Source of the DNA: Oxyruncus cristatus | Lineage: Eukaryota > Chordata > Aves > Passeriformes > Cotingidae | DNA length: 64,000 bases | NCBI GenBank assembly: GCA_013399855.1 | Contig: VXAY01003172.1 | Span: 161,119 to 225,118 of the forward strand | Direction of reading: 5' to 3' | In this document: positions 12,340-22,985 of the stretch, one piece after another | How the letters are laid out: every line of letters begins with the position of its first letter | Numbering within the stretch: the first letter of the stretch is position 1 | Notes under the pieces: model-generated | What the model saw: the letters and a program-made list of their open reading frames with translations, nothing else | Database searches by the model: none | Told to the model about the DNA's origin: nothing | Program-made: the position numbers and the translations under genes

Positions 12340-12430
12340 TGTCTTAGCATCAATTAGCTTGGGAAAAGTATATCTGGCCTGCATGCATTAACCTTTATAA
12401 ATGGCTCAATGCGAGGAGCAGCCATGAAGC
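12340..12430. promoter_or_regulatory. AT-rich island with TATA-like word
   Basis: Contains ATCAATTAGC, GCATGCATTAACC and a TATAAA at 12396-12401. An ATG follows at 12425 and opens only a 20-codon frame, so a promoter for that frame is not supported. It could be a conserved noncoding element. The call rests only on base composition and motif words. Confidence 0.2.
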
Positions 12431-13296
12431 ACAGAGGGGTTGTGACAGTGGGGCAGACATGGCTCATATTGTCAACCCTGACATGAAGAGCCTGGCCCAG
12501 GGGGCAGGTGCCTGTGGGGCAGACTGGAGGGTCAGAGCCAGTCCCAGGTCACAGAGCAGAGATCTTGATGGAAGGAAACAGCTACAAGCAGTGACTTCAA
12601 GGAACAGCACTTTCCTGCTGCATTTCCCCAGCCTCTAGAAGAGTGTTGATAATGGCAGTGGTGACTCACCATGCTTTACTCACCGCTAATGACAGAGCAG
12701 GGTTCTGGGGCTCCTAGTGACTCTGGCTTAGATAAACCCAACCTCTCTCTCTCAGATTCCCATTAATAGGGAGGGTCTGGAGCATTCAGAGAGGGCAGGT
12801 GAGCAGCTTGAACAAGCAGGGTACCATTGTGTCCGTGCTTCCCCCAGTCCCAGCTCCCCACAGCTCCCCCAGTGCTGAGGGTCTGCACCAGAGCCAGAGG
12901 GAGAAGGAGAAAGGAAGTGATTTTGCGGGAAGGTTGCAGAGTGACACCTGTGGAGGCTTCAGGAGCCACATGCTTCGGTTTTGGAGCTCATTCTTGCAAC
13001 TGCCCCCACAGCTGCACTCCAAGGCAACTGCCCACATATTCATGGAGGGGATGGTGAGAGCCCCTCAGCTCCCAGAGGAGCAGGAGGAGGTGTCTGTGGG
13101 ATGGAGGGCAGTGTGCCTGCAGCAGGGAGTGAGGAACCTCAGGAGCTGCGGTCACTGCAGTCCCTGGTCTTACAAAAACTTCTAAGTTAGCAGGGAAGAG
13201 CTGCTGTGGGGGTGAATGAGATGTTCCTGGAAGAAAAGCTTCAAGCCAGGCCTGGCTATGAGTGTTTTGGAGTGAACAAAGCGCTGGAGGAGCAAA

Positions 13297-13365
13297 GTCA
13301 CCATGGAACAAGTGTCACCATGAGGAGCAGGGTCACTGTGTGGAGCAGAGTCACCATGGAGCAGG
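13297..13365. repeat. 18 bp minisatellite, 4 copies
   Basis: Four diverged tandem copies start at 13297, 13314, 13332 and 13350 (periods 17, 18, 18). Each opens with GTCACCATG or GTCACTGTG and ends in a GGAGCAGAG-like tail. A frame crosses it but has no other support, so it is best read as a short decayed minisatellite. Confidence 0.8.
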
Positions 13366-16300
13366 ACGTTTGTACATGTCAGAGCCTGGATCCAGAGAGG
13401 AGATAGTCACAGGGAGCTTGTCATCACTGCCATGGGCTTCACCTTCCAGCCTGCCACGCTTGTCACATTCCCCACGGAGATGTTGGTGGCCCCAGGCATT
13501 CACTGCCTGGTTTAGGCAAACCAAGGGCCAACCCACCACGTGTTCTCCCCTCCTGGAGTGGATGTGGATCCAGCCACTCCATGTGCAGTGGATATGCTGA
13601 CACCAACATTGGCACTGGTTTAGATGAACTGGGGGGTCGATAGGATCAGAACCCTCTCCCTCCATGTGCTGGCAGCACACACTCTGGCCTGCAGAGGTAC
13701 CTGGGAGGGTGCATGTGCCAAGCTGGTTGTGAAGCCATTGCAGGAGCAGGATGTGAAGGTGAAAATGGAAGCAGTGCTGGAGTGTGAGAAGTGGGGAGGG
13801 GACACATGGGGGACACTGAGCCCTCTCTGATTTCCTGACAGTGCTGCATGCCATGGGACCTGGGGGTCTGAGGTGCGCTGGGTCTGTGGGGGCTGCTCTC
13901 TTCATCCTGCATGGTTAGACCACGTCTGCAGTTGTATGTGTCCCTGCTGCACTGAGGCCAAAAGCCAGGGAGCGACCCTAGGGTCTAAGAACAGACTTGT
14001 GCCCATCCATCTTCTTTGGATGCTGAATGCATCCAAACCACCTCTTGGAACAATTCCTGCCTGTGCTCGTCCCAAACCATGTGGGACTGGAGGGGTCATG
14101 GCTTGGTCCCCGGGGCTGGGGAGCTTTTCCAAGGCTGGGGCTGTGGACTGGAGCCAGGGCTGCTCCCACACTGGCAGAGCAGGGATAGGGCTCATCCTCC
14201 ATCCTAACCGGGAACGTCCCAGCTCATGTGAATCAGAGAAACCCCTCCTCAGTCAAAGGGGCTGCACAGAGGGAACAGTGGGAGATTTCTGGGGGCTCTA
14301 CAGGCACCTGCCAGCCTGGAGCAGGGACTCCAGGGCTGCTGGCAGCAGCCCCAGGGATGTGGGCTGCTGCAAGTGCCAGGCTCAACAGGGCAACCCTGGT
14401 ACCTGCACCATCAGTGGGTGAGGTGTTCCTGGAAATCCATCTTCAAACAGCTTTTGGCCAAACCTAGGGGTTGGAGCTGCTTGTTTTGCTGTAGGGGGGT
14501 AGTTGGCAGCTGCCCCTCACTCTCGCCAGGCTACAAGGTGTCACCTCTGGGCACAGAGACTTGTCAGGGCCATTCCCAGGGCTCAGCAGGGCGGGGGGAT
14601 GTGCAGGATCCCCAGAGTCCTCAGAGCCCTGCATGTCCCTGGCTCAGCCCTGGAGCTGGTGTCGCAGGCTGCCCAGAGCAGTTCTGTGTGTGTGTGTTGG
14701 ACAGGGAGAATTCATTTTAAGATTTTTTTCACCCTAGTTTTCCCTTTTTCTCCCAGCATTAGAAAATCTGGGACAGAATTGGCTGTTTGTATTTGTCACA
14801 CATGCACACAGTGCTGCATCTGTACATTATCCTGACATCAAAGGGACGTGTGACGTGTCTCTGGTGACACAGGCAGGAGGGGACACCCAGCTTTTGGGAG
14901 AGAGGAGAGTGTTATCAAAGGGTTACGGACAGCTCCTGGAAAGGAGAATGAGGAATAAGGACAGAGAGCACAGAGCTAGAGTGACAATGAGGTGCTGCAG
15001 AAGCAATTTTTCCCCTAGTCTTTTCATCTTCCCTCTTTATTACAGCAGGGTAGGAGCGAGCCCCTCATGGCAGGGGCTTGGTTATCATTTTAAGCTAAAG
15101 GAATCTAAAAATGTGATAGCTGGAGGGAGCTGGGGGGTTTTGTTTGGGGAGGCAACTGAAGGAAATCCATCCGCACAGGCAACTGGACACCGGCGAGGCC
15201 AAAGGGGAAGCCAGCAACCCAGCCAGGAGCGTGCTGAGGTCCTCAGGGTGGGGACACTTGTGCCACCATCTCAGTTCCTGAGGAGTCCAGCACCTCACCC
15301 CCGTGCAGCCCAAGCACCTGAGAATGTGTCACTCGTAGGGAGCATGTCCCAAAGTGTCACAGAAGCTTGGGAAGCAGATGAGCCTTTGGCACCCAGGTCA
15401 GAACAAATTGGGCTGAATGGAGGTGTGAAACAAAGCTGGCTGGGCACTGACCTGGCTCTGGCCTGGTTCCTAGGATCGGCAGCCCCATGGAACCCTCGTT
15501 CTCTGGGATCCCTCAGCATGTCCACCCCCAACCCTGCCTGCTGCCCATCCTGCCTGCCCTTCCTCCCAGTAGGCCAGGATGCAAGCTGCCAAGGGCATCC
15601 CCACATCCCCTCCTCTACCCAGGTGAGGGAATGCCCAGTGCATCCCTACACATGTCCTGGCACTGCCTGTGACTGCAGCTGGACCTTGGCTCTGTGGTGT
15701 TGTCCTCTCTGGGACCAGCTGGGCAGCACGGCTGTGCCAGCTGGTGCTGCTGACCCTCCACCCTGAGGGTCTCCCAGCCATGGGGCTCTGGGGTGTTCTG
15801 TCGGATCAAGGTTGGGTTTTACCAAGGGCTGTCATCCTAGAGAGCTTCAGAGTGTCTTCTGCTGAGCTTCCTCCTCTCTGCTCCACCTCACCTCACACCA
15901 GGGAAGAAACGGTTTGGGACAGTGGCAGTGATGCCACTCACCCAAATTGCTCCCTAAAGGACCCCACATCCAGCTCTTGCTCCTCGACAGTGTGGCTGAC
16001 TCCCCTCTACACAGCACACCTGCCACGGGGTTGCAACCAGACCTGTCTCTGGGCTGCACTGCCGTGAAACTGGGGTTGGAAAACTGGGGGAGAAAGATTT
16101 CCCCAGTTTGAGACTGGTGGTAAATCTAGCCAGGAGGTTTCTTCAGGGGAATGGTGCTGGGGGGTCCCAATGGAGGTGACAGTCCCAGCACGGGAGCTGC
16201 GGGCTCAGTTCCTCTGGAGCTGGCAGAGTTGAGCTTGCACTGGAGAGCAGCGACTGCGGGGCTGGAAGTGCACATTGTCCCTCCTGTTGGAGGATCCTTG

Positions 16301-16832
16301 TCTGCCTCGGGGGAAGCCTAGAAGGCAGGAAGGCTCCTGCTGTCCTCTGAGCTGCCAAGGTCGTTTCTGGGAGCCAGTGCAGATGCCAGCTGCCACGTGG
16401 CTCATGCCCGCAGGATGGCGGGGTAATTAGCTGGAAAGACGGTCAAGCAGCATGGGAAATGGGCAAGGAAAGGAGGGAAAGAGCAGAGCTGTGCCTTGAT
16501 TGAGGTCTGAGGAGGAAGCTCTTCACTCCAGAGGTACCTGTCCGTGGTCAGGTCCTCTGCCCTGGAGCAATGGGGAGATGTGTGTGGGCACATGTGAGAC
16601 ACGAGGTGGGAGGGGGGCTGTGCTGCCTGCCAGACATGTCCTGGTTGTGGCTCCCTACGGGGCCCCCACGGTGCCCCCGATGCCCTGCCTGGCCTCCGCA
16701 CACAGACCAGGTTTGTTCCAGCTCAGCGCGTTCATTGCATTAAAGGGGAAGAGTCGATCTGATCCAACGGGAAACAAAATAACTGTGCTGGGCTTGGCAG
16801 ATGGAGGGAACAGTCTGGGGAGTCGGGCAGTG
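13366..16832. other. Unique stretch with the longest open frame
   Basis: Holds the longest open frame of the window, 14855-15766 on the plus strand (303 codons). Its translation is low in recognisable motifs, shows no domain, has no convincing signal peptide and is crossed by frames on the other strand, so I do not call it a gene. An AT-rich, CpG-retaining island at 16705-16800 is listed separately. No transposon is visible. Confidence 0.5.
16705..16800. promoter_or_regulatory. Candidate conserved noncoding element
   Basis: The block runs from GGTTTGTTCCAGCTCAGCG through GCGTTCATTGCATTAAAGG to AACAAAATAACTGTG. It retains several CpGs and a TTGCATTAA word, and it borders the 19 bp minisatellite that begins at 16833. 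It is neither CR1 nor a simple repeat. Evidence is compositional only. Confidence 0.28.
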
Positions 16833-16963
16833 ATGGCAGTGCCCTGCAGCAATGGCAGTGTCCCTCAGCAATGGCAGTGCCCTCAGCCATGACAGTGCCC
16901 CATGGTGATGTCAGGGTCCCTCAGCGATGGCAGTGTCCCTAAGTGATGGCAATACCCTGCAGG
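16833..16963. repeat. 19 bp minisatellite, 7 copies
   Basis: Seven copies of a unit like ATGGCAGTGTCCCTCAGCA start at 16833, 16852, 16871, 16889, 16908, 16927 and 16946 (periods 19,19,18,19,19,19). Copies 4 and 5 are the most diverged. Short frames cross the array but its period is not a multiple of three, so coding is unlikely. Confidence 0.9.
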
Positions 16964-19601
16964 AGGCACCTGCAGCAGCTGCTGCCCATCAGCCCCAGGT
17001 GCCCCTTCCCCATGCCAGGGTCTGTGTGCTCCTGCCTGTGGTGCCGCATGGAGGAGACACCAGCTGTGGGAGGGGGCTGTGGGTGATGAGGTGTATGAGG
17101 GGGCTGGATCCATGCCTGATGCAGACACTTGGATTTTCCCTCTGGCATTCCCAGCCAGGGGCCATGGCTCAGGTCTGGGTTTCCTTCTGCTTCCCCTGAA
17201 CTGCCTGGCCGTGAGCTCAGGAGCTGCTCCCACTTCCTCCAGCAGTCTGGGATGGGGGTCCTAAGCCTCATCCCCCACTAGCATTTCCTGGGGCCCAGGG
17301 TTTGCTGTGTGCTCCCATCACGGACCCCAGCGGTGTGAGATTATTCCTCACCTCCAAGGAGCGCTGGGAACACAGAGCCCCTGCACTGCCATGCAGGTGC
17401 TGGTGGCTGGTTTAGGGGGTATTTGCCTTGCTGGGATACTGAGGTACCTTTGGGGTTCAGACATCCCCCTTGTCCTTTCCAGCTTGCCCACAACCAAACC
17501 CAGCCTGGTCCACGAGGGGACCAGCAGAGCCTCTCCTTGGGAACCCTACAACCCTCTGGCCCTCAAGCCCCGCCCCGCTCCTTCCCTGGAGGGATCTGCA
17601 TCCTCCAGCTTGGTGGCACTGCGAGCCCTCCCCAAAGTTTCCTGACTCCCATCCATCTGTCCAATGCTGAGGTAGGGACTCTGGACCCAAGGTTTTGGCC
17701 AGCAGAAGGGGAGCTACTTCTCTGGATGGAAATGCCTCTGATCTGTCTCTGCCAGGCAATTCCCTACATTGCTGGCTGCTCCTCAACTTTTGGAGTCATT
17801 CTGCCCCTTACGTTTGGAGCTGCCTGACCCCTGGGACTCCTCCCAGCCCAGCTGGAGTTGGTTGTGCCTTGAACCTTCTCCTCAGTTAAATTTCTAATGG
17901 TTTCCTAGTGGGTGCCTGGTGTGGAGGGGGCTCCCACTGCCCTGGGCAATGGTCATTTCTGTCCAGGAAGATGAAACCAGTTGCTCAGACCCAATACCAG
18001 TGTCCCCAAGCATTGGTCCTGCTGTACTGGTGCACTCGGGGACTGGACTCCTGCACTAATATTCCAGCATGGATTTTAAGTCCTCAGTGGGAGGTTTCAG
18101 TGACTCTGACCATAGTGATCCTGGCCGCTCTCCTCCATGGATGGGGACCTGGTGCTTCTTGCTGCCCAGATTGTGCTGGCTGATGATCCAGAGTGTTTTT
18201 CCGGGGAATGATGTTGCAGAGCCTGAACACCGTTATACACAGCATTCCCATCCATCTGAGATGGAGACTCTCGGGCTGCTCCATCTGGTCCACTTGTGTG
18301 TGGGATCAAGAAGCCACGAGTCAGGGCTTTGGGAGATCCAAGCTCCATCCCTGGCTCTTCTTTTGGCTCCATGTGGAGCCTTTGGCAAGGTCTTAAACTT
18401 CTGGGCCCTATGATACAGTTGCAAGACAGCTGTAGGACTCATTGGACATACTGGGGAAGGTCTTTCTGCTCGTGTCCTGCAGTGATGTGATCTGCAGTGA
18501 GGTGGGACATTTAGAGCAGGGACAATGTGTCTGGGGACTGTCCTGGGCCAGCCTCACGCCACTGTCCCCAGCCCACTGGGAATGATGGGGCTGGGATGAA
18601 TCTGTTTGTGGTTCTCAGTCTGGGAAACCTCCTGGCAAATGCTTGAGGGTTTGTTTGAGGGTCTTGTGAGTATGTGGGGTGTCTAGGGCACTGGAGCAAA
18701 CTGGTTTTTAAAGAAAACCAAGAACGGCAGTGCTGTGCAGCAGTGACCTGCTGGGACCAGACAGTCTCATATGTTTTCCCAGTCCCAGCTGACTTTCAGA
18801 GCCAGCAGGGAATGGCTTGGGAGGCAGCTGGGACGGGGAGGCTCTGGGTGGTGTTTGGGGCTGAGGGAACAGGAATTGAAGCCTGTTGGAGACTGCCTTG
18901 GTCTCTGTGGGGAGATGGTCCTTGGGTTGTGCCAGGAGGGTGTGGAGGTGGCATGGCAGTGGCCTGATGTCAGGCAGGGAGGGTGGCACAGCAGTTTGTG
19001 CCTTGTGATGGGCTCAGGGTCCAATGACTGCAGTGGTAAGACAAGAATGGGGAAAGTCACAAAGGGGGATGTTGGAGTGATTGGACTGTGACCTTCCCCT
19101 CTGTCCTCACTGTGATGGGGCAAGGAGGCCACTCCAGGGCAGACAAGTCTGACCCTCCTCAGTTGCAGGCAGTGGCTTGCCTTGGCTCCTCTACTCTCTC
19201 CCCATCTTGGCTGGGACCTGTCCCAAGGCTCTGATCAGGCTGCCTCACCTTGACACAGCCTTTACAGGGGGCTGTGTCTGCTTGGCCCCTGGTGCAAACA
19301 GAGAAGTTTGGAATTCTTCTGTCTTACAAACTCAATTTACTTTTTTTCAACCCAAATGTCTTTCCCCCTTTGCCAAGAAAACATTAGATCAGCAGCAATT
19401 AGCAAAGCAAACTGCAGTAGTGACCTTTCTGTTGTGTCTGGGTGGTCTCTGGGTGCCCTCAGGAAGCACATGCCAGATGTTTGGGGAGATCTGCTCTGCA
19501 GAGGTAGGGCCAGGGCCTGGCACTGCAGGGGAAGAGCCACTGGCAGGGCTGTGTGGGGTAGCAGCGTCACCTGGGCACACCTGGTACACAGCCTGTATGT
19601 C
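16964..19601. other. Unique GC-rich DNA, no confirmed gene
   Basis: About 2.6 kb with no recognised repeat family, RNA or domain. Frames of up to about 134 codons overlap on both strands, with compositions typical of noncoding GC-rich DNA. Confidence 0.55.
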
Positions 19602-20006
19602 CCGAGAAGGGCAATGGAGCTGGATAAGAGTCTGGAGCACCAGGAACAGCCGAGAGAGCTGGGGGGGGGAATGGGNAGGGGGAACCCTCTTTCTCTCTAC
19701 AACTCCCTGAGAGGAGGGTGGAGCCAGGTGGGGGTCAGGCTTTTCTCCCAGGTAACAAGTGACAGAATGAGAGGAGGTGTGCCAGGGGAGGTTTAGGTTG
19801 GATATCAGGGAAAATTTCTTCAGGGAAAGGGTAGTCAGGCATGGGAATAGGCTGCCCAGGGCAGGGTGGATCACCATCCCTGGAAGTGTTCAAAAAGTGT
19901 GTAGATTTGACACTTGGCTTAGTGGTGGGTTTGTCAGTGCTGGGTTAAGGGTTGCAGTTGATGATCTTAGAGGGCTTTTACATCCTCAGTGATTCTATGA
20001 TTCTAA
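19602..20006 (+). mobile_element. CR1 LINE 3' fragment (group B), contains the single N
   Basis: A plus-strand CR1 of about 405 bp. It begins in the untranslated/C-terminal coding region (GGGCAATGGAGCTGGATAAG), passes CTCTACAACTCCCTGAGAGG and TTTAGGTTGGATATCAGGG, and ends with GTGATTCTATGATTCTA. The undetermined base of the window is at 19676, just after a run of nine Gs (19661-19669), inside this element. 5'-truncated, no coding capacity. Confidence 0.95.
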
Positions 20007-21366
20007 GCCCCTGTGGCTGCCCAAGTTCTTTCGGTGGTTTGATCTCAGCTCTTCTTGCTTTGCTGCTGTTCACCAGCACATCCAGGCAGAAGCTGGACTT
20101 GGGTACTGCTTTCCCATCCATCACCAATGATTCTCTTTTCATTTAAGGCTTTTGGGGCTTCACCTTTTTAATCCAGCTGTCTCCTGCCTTACAAATATTC
20201 TTCCTTCAATTACTTACACCAGGGGGCAGGGCCGTCTCCATCCATCTCTGGCTGAGCCACGGCTGAGACAGCAGAGCACAGGAGGTCCCGTGCCTGCCAC
20301 TGCCCCCATGTTCACTCCCCACTGGTGCCAAACTGGTTGCACTGGCAGGAGTGGGGGCTTCCCCCTGAGGTCTTACCACTGATCACATTCCAGGTGGCTT
20401 CTGCCCATCCGACACAGGTCCTTCAGGGGCACACCATGTATGGGAGCACACGGCTCTCCTCAGCTTTCATTCAAGGTGGACATTGCTTCCGTCTCTCTCC
20501 CCTGGTGCTGCTGTGGGGGTTATCTACAGGGACATGAGGTAGGAAGTAGGAAGAGTGCCTGGCTTTCCCAGAGGAGTTGGAGAGCAAGTAGCTTGTGCCT
20601 GCCTTGCTGCAGAAGCTCCTATCTCATCTCTGATGCATGGGCTGGGGCTGAAGGTCACCCAGGTAGAGATGGCTCTCAGGGAATCTGAGGCTCTGAGGGA
20701 GGAGCAGAGCCCTGCAGAGTGCGCTTTGCCTCTTGCCCCACATTCCGGAGATAGAAGAAGGACTTCCCAGACAAGGGAAACCTGTGTCTGCTTGGGGCTG
20801 AAGTACAGCCAGATCCCCTCACTGGAAAGAGGGACTGTGGGGCAGATTCCACCCTACTCTAAGGTCTCCCAGTGAGGACTGTGCTGTCCTTCTTCCCACT
20901 TGGGATTTCAAGCTCCTTATATGAGACATGGACTTAAGGAGCAATGCTCTGTGTCCTGTACCCTGCCCTTCTTGGAGCTCCCCACTCCTGCAGGCATGGA
21001 GAGACTGGTCATATCTGCTGGGATATCTCTGGGATGTGCTGAGCTGCTCCCAGGTGCCAGGGCATGGCAAGCTGGCCCCACTCTGCTGCATGCCAGATGA
21101 GGGACCAGCTCAGACCATCCATGCACCAAGGCTTCTTCATCCTCACTTAATGCTCTTATCTTGGAAGGCTCCCTTCTGATTAAAGCCTCGGCAGCCAGTT
21201 CCCTCCCTGGATTTATTGCAATGCAATTTTCTTCCTCTAATCTGATCAGGGTGTAAGCTGCTCTTTTGGAAGTGCATGGGGAGGACAGATGCATGTGTCA
21301 CTGGTGTGTGAGCCAGGCTGGCAGAAAGCAGCAGGAAGGTACCCTGTTTTGGTGGCACAGGCTCAC
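20007..21366. other. Unique DNA with an AT-rich island
   Basis: No gene recognised. Frames of about 100-125 codons overlap on both strands without domains. The most distinctive part is 21120-21280, given separately. The stretch lies between two plus-strand group B CR1 copies. Confidence 0.55.
21120..21280. promoter_or_regulatory. Candidate conserved noncoding element with palindromic site
   Basis: An AT-richer block with CTTCTGATTAAAGCCTCGG and a perfect inverted repeat ATTGCA-a-TGCAAT at 21215-21227. This resembles a C/EBP dimer site (TTGCNNAA-type) overlapping an octamer-like word. TCTAATCTGATCAGG follows. It has no repeat homology. The regulatory role is inference from motif content. Confidence 0.3.
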
Positions 21367-21597
21367 GGAGGTTTAGATTGGATATTAGGGAAAATTTCTT
21401 CATGGAAAGAGGGGGTCAGGCATTGGAACAGGCTGCCTGGGGCAGTGGTGGAGTCACTGTTCCTGGAAGTGTTCCAAAGGCATGTGGATGTGGCATCTGG
21501 AGACATGGGTTCATCATGGCCTTGGCAGTGCTGGGTTAATGGTTGCACTCAATGATTTTAGAAGCTTTTTCCAACCTTAATGATTCCATGATTTTAA
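21367..21597 (+). mobile_element. CR1 LINE 3' end (group B)
   Basis: Begins at AGGTTTAGATTGGATATTAG, keeps AAATTTCTTCATGGAAAG, GGCATTGGAACAGGCTGCC, GTGTTCCAAAGGCATGTGG, and ends TTCCAACCTTAATGATTCC followed by ATGATTTTA. 231 bp, 5'-truncated, same 3' type as the copies at 19602, 35385 and 61476. Confidence 0.94.
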
Positions 21598-21953
21598 GTG
21601 CATCCACAGTTCTAAGGCAAAAGTTTTGCATGGCTGGAGGCTGTTGACATTCTTGAACACCCTTATAAAGCCGGAGCCCAGTCCTTGGTCTCTGACAGCC
21701 ACGGAGTCCCTGGAGTCAGGGGAATGGTACTGTCCGTTTGGACAGGACCCCAGTGGGATTTCAGATAATGTTGAGGACTTGACCTCAGCAGTGTGACTGC
21801 CACCTATTCACTGGACTGGTTGTTCCTGATGAGCTAATGAGTCCACGACCACACTTGGAGCAGGGCTGGAGAAGCCAGGGGTGGACTTGCATTCCTGTCG
21901 AGTTCCTTTGCTCTACCTCTTGCTGGACTCATGCTTGTGTTTTCCCTCCTCAG

Positions 21954-22121
21954 CCCAGGGTGCCCAGCTCTGCCCACCCTGCAGCACATGGGCCACCCAC
22001 GTCCCCCAGCCCGTGGATGACGGCAGCGTCCTGAAGCAGCATCACCTCAGAGAGCTGTGTCACCTCGGAGAGCTGTGTCCCCTTGGAGACCTGTATCATC
22101 TTGGAAAGCCACATCCAGACT
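21954..22121 (+). other. Candidate coding exon, identity unknown
   Basis: Seen: a pyrimidine tract TTTTCCCTCCTCAG ends at 21953 and a donor-like T/GTGAGT begins at 22122, enclosing 168 bp (56 codons, phase 1 at both ends) open in one frame. Its second half is four 18 bp repeats starting at 22040, 22058, 22076 and 22094, which encode a hexapeptide variant such as HLGELC. Differences between the repeats include several synonymous C/T changes in Leu codons. The first half contains a C-P-P-C motif. Known: symmetric phase 1-1 exons are common in extracellular proteins. I do not recognise the protein. A chance pair of splice signals around a minisatellite is a real alternative. Confidence 0.25.
22040..22111 (+). 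repeat. 18 bp tandem repeat, 4 copies, frame-preserving
   Basis: Four units of CAYCTYRGAGAGCTGTGT type, each exactly 18 bp. The copies differ by up to seven bases. The period is a multiple of three, so the frame of the surrounding exon candidate is preserved. Confidence 0.85.
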
Positions 22122-22529
22122 GTGAGTGCTTGGGCACCGCAGGTAGGCCCAGGCTGGGACCAGACCCTCATGGGGGTACCGTCCAGCTCCAGGGGGTTCC
22201 TTGGGGTGAGAGGCCAGAGGAGGCTGTGGGTGCTGGGAAGCTCTGGATTCTCCCCTCTCAGGGTGCTTGCTCTGGGAGGTGAGAAGAGGCTGAGCACTGC
22301 ATGGCAGTGAAGGGGAGAGGCACTCTGGCAGGGCAGGGGGGCACAGGGGCTGTTCGGGGTGAGCTGGTGTGAGGTCCTGGCATGGCCCCAGGGCCAGGGG
22401 CAGGGGGTGGCTTGAGGACACTGTTATGGGTGTCTCTGGGTGCAGGGAGAGCTGTGACCGCGTGTGCTCCAGGTGATGGCTGTGATGGTGGGCAGTGGTT
22501 GGAGCAGTGCCAGAGCACTGGGACTCTGG

Positions 22530-22985
22530 ACCTGAGGTTCTGGAGCAGGTGCAGGGAAGAGCACCAAAGGGGGACTGGAGGGAAGGAACTGGAGCACAAG
22601 TCCTGTGAGGAGAGGCTGAGGGAGCTGGGGTTGTTTAGTCTGGAGAGGAGGAGGCTCAGGGGAGACCTCATCACTCTCTACAACTTCCTTACAGGAGGTT
22701 GTAGCCAGGTGGGGGTCGGTCTCTTCTCCCAGGAACCAGCAGTAGGACAAGAGCTGTGCCAGGGTAGGTTTAGGTTGGATACTGGGAAGAAATTTTTTCC
22801 GGAGAGAGTGCTCAGCCATTGGAATGGGCTGCCCAGGGAAGGGGTGGAGTCACCATCCCTGGAGGTATTGAAGGTGAGACTGGATGTGGCATCAGTGCCA
22901 TGGGCTGGGAACCACGGCGGGGTTGGACTCGGTGATCTCAGAGGTCTTTTCCAACCTGGTTGATTCTATGATTAATAATAATGCA
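22530..22985 (+). mobile_element. CR1 LINE 3' fragment (group D)
   Basis: One of the best preserved short CR1 copies in the window, about 455 bp. It has GGAGCACAAGTCCTGTGAGG, CTGAGGGAGCTGGGG, GAGACCTCATCACTCTCTAC, TTTAGGTTGGATACTGGG and a 3' end GAGGTCTTTTCCAACCTGG then TTGATTCTATGATTAATAAT. The tail ends in ATTAATAATAATG rather than pure octamers. The AACCTGGTTGAT 3' signature separates it from the other groups here. In one frame it still reads recognisably as the reverse transcriptase C-terminus (for example [14 protein letters not shown]). Confidence 0.95.

Larger units (their letters stand above)
7758..13296. other. Long unique stretch, no confirmed gene
   Basis: About 5.5 kb without a recognised gene or transposon. 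Open frames (up to 174 codons) overlap on both strands and show no domain I can name. Three AT-rich islands (10925, 11200, 12340) stand out and are annotated separately. A smaller AT-rich patch lies at about 8040-8100. Confidence 0.55.
21598..22529. other. Unique DNA holding an exon candidate
   Basis: Between two CR1 copies. It contains the exon-like segment 21954-22121 with its in-frame 18 bp repeats, listed separately. The remainder shows frames but nothing recognisable. Confidence 0.5.

Noticed and set aside
12396..12484. TATAAA followed by ATG as a small gene
   Set aside because: The frame is only 20 codons and nothing else supports transcription.
14855..15766. Longest open frame, 303 codons, plus strand
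   Set aside because: No domain, signal peptide or splice context is recognised, and minus frames overlap it. Long random frames are expected in GC-rich DNA of this size.
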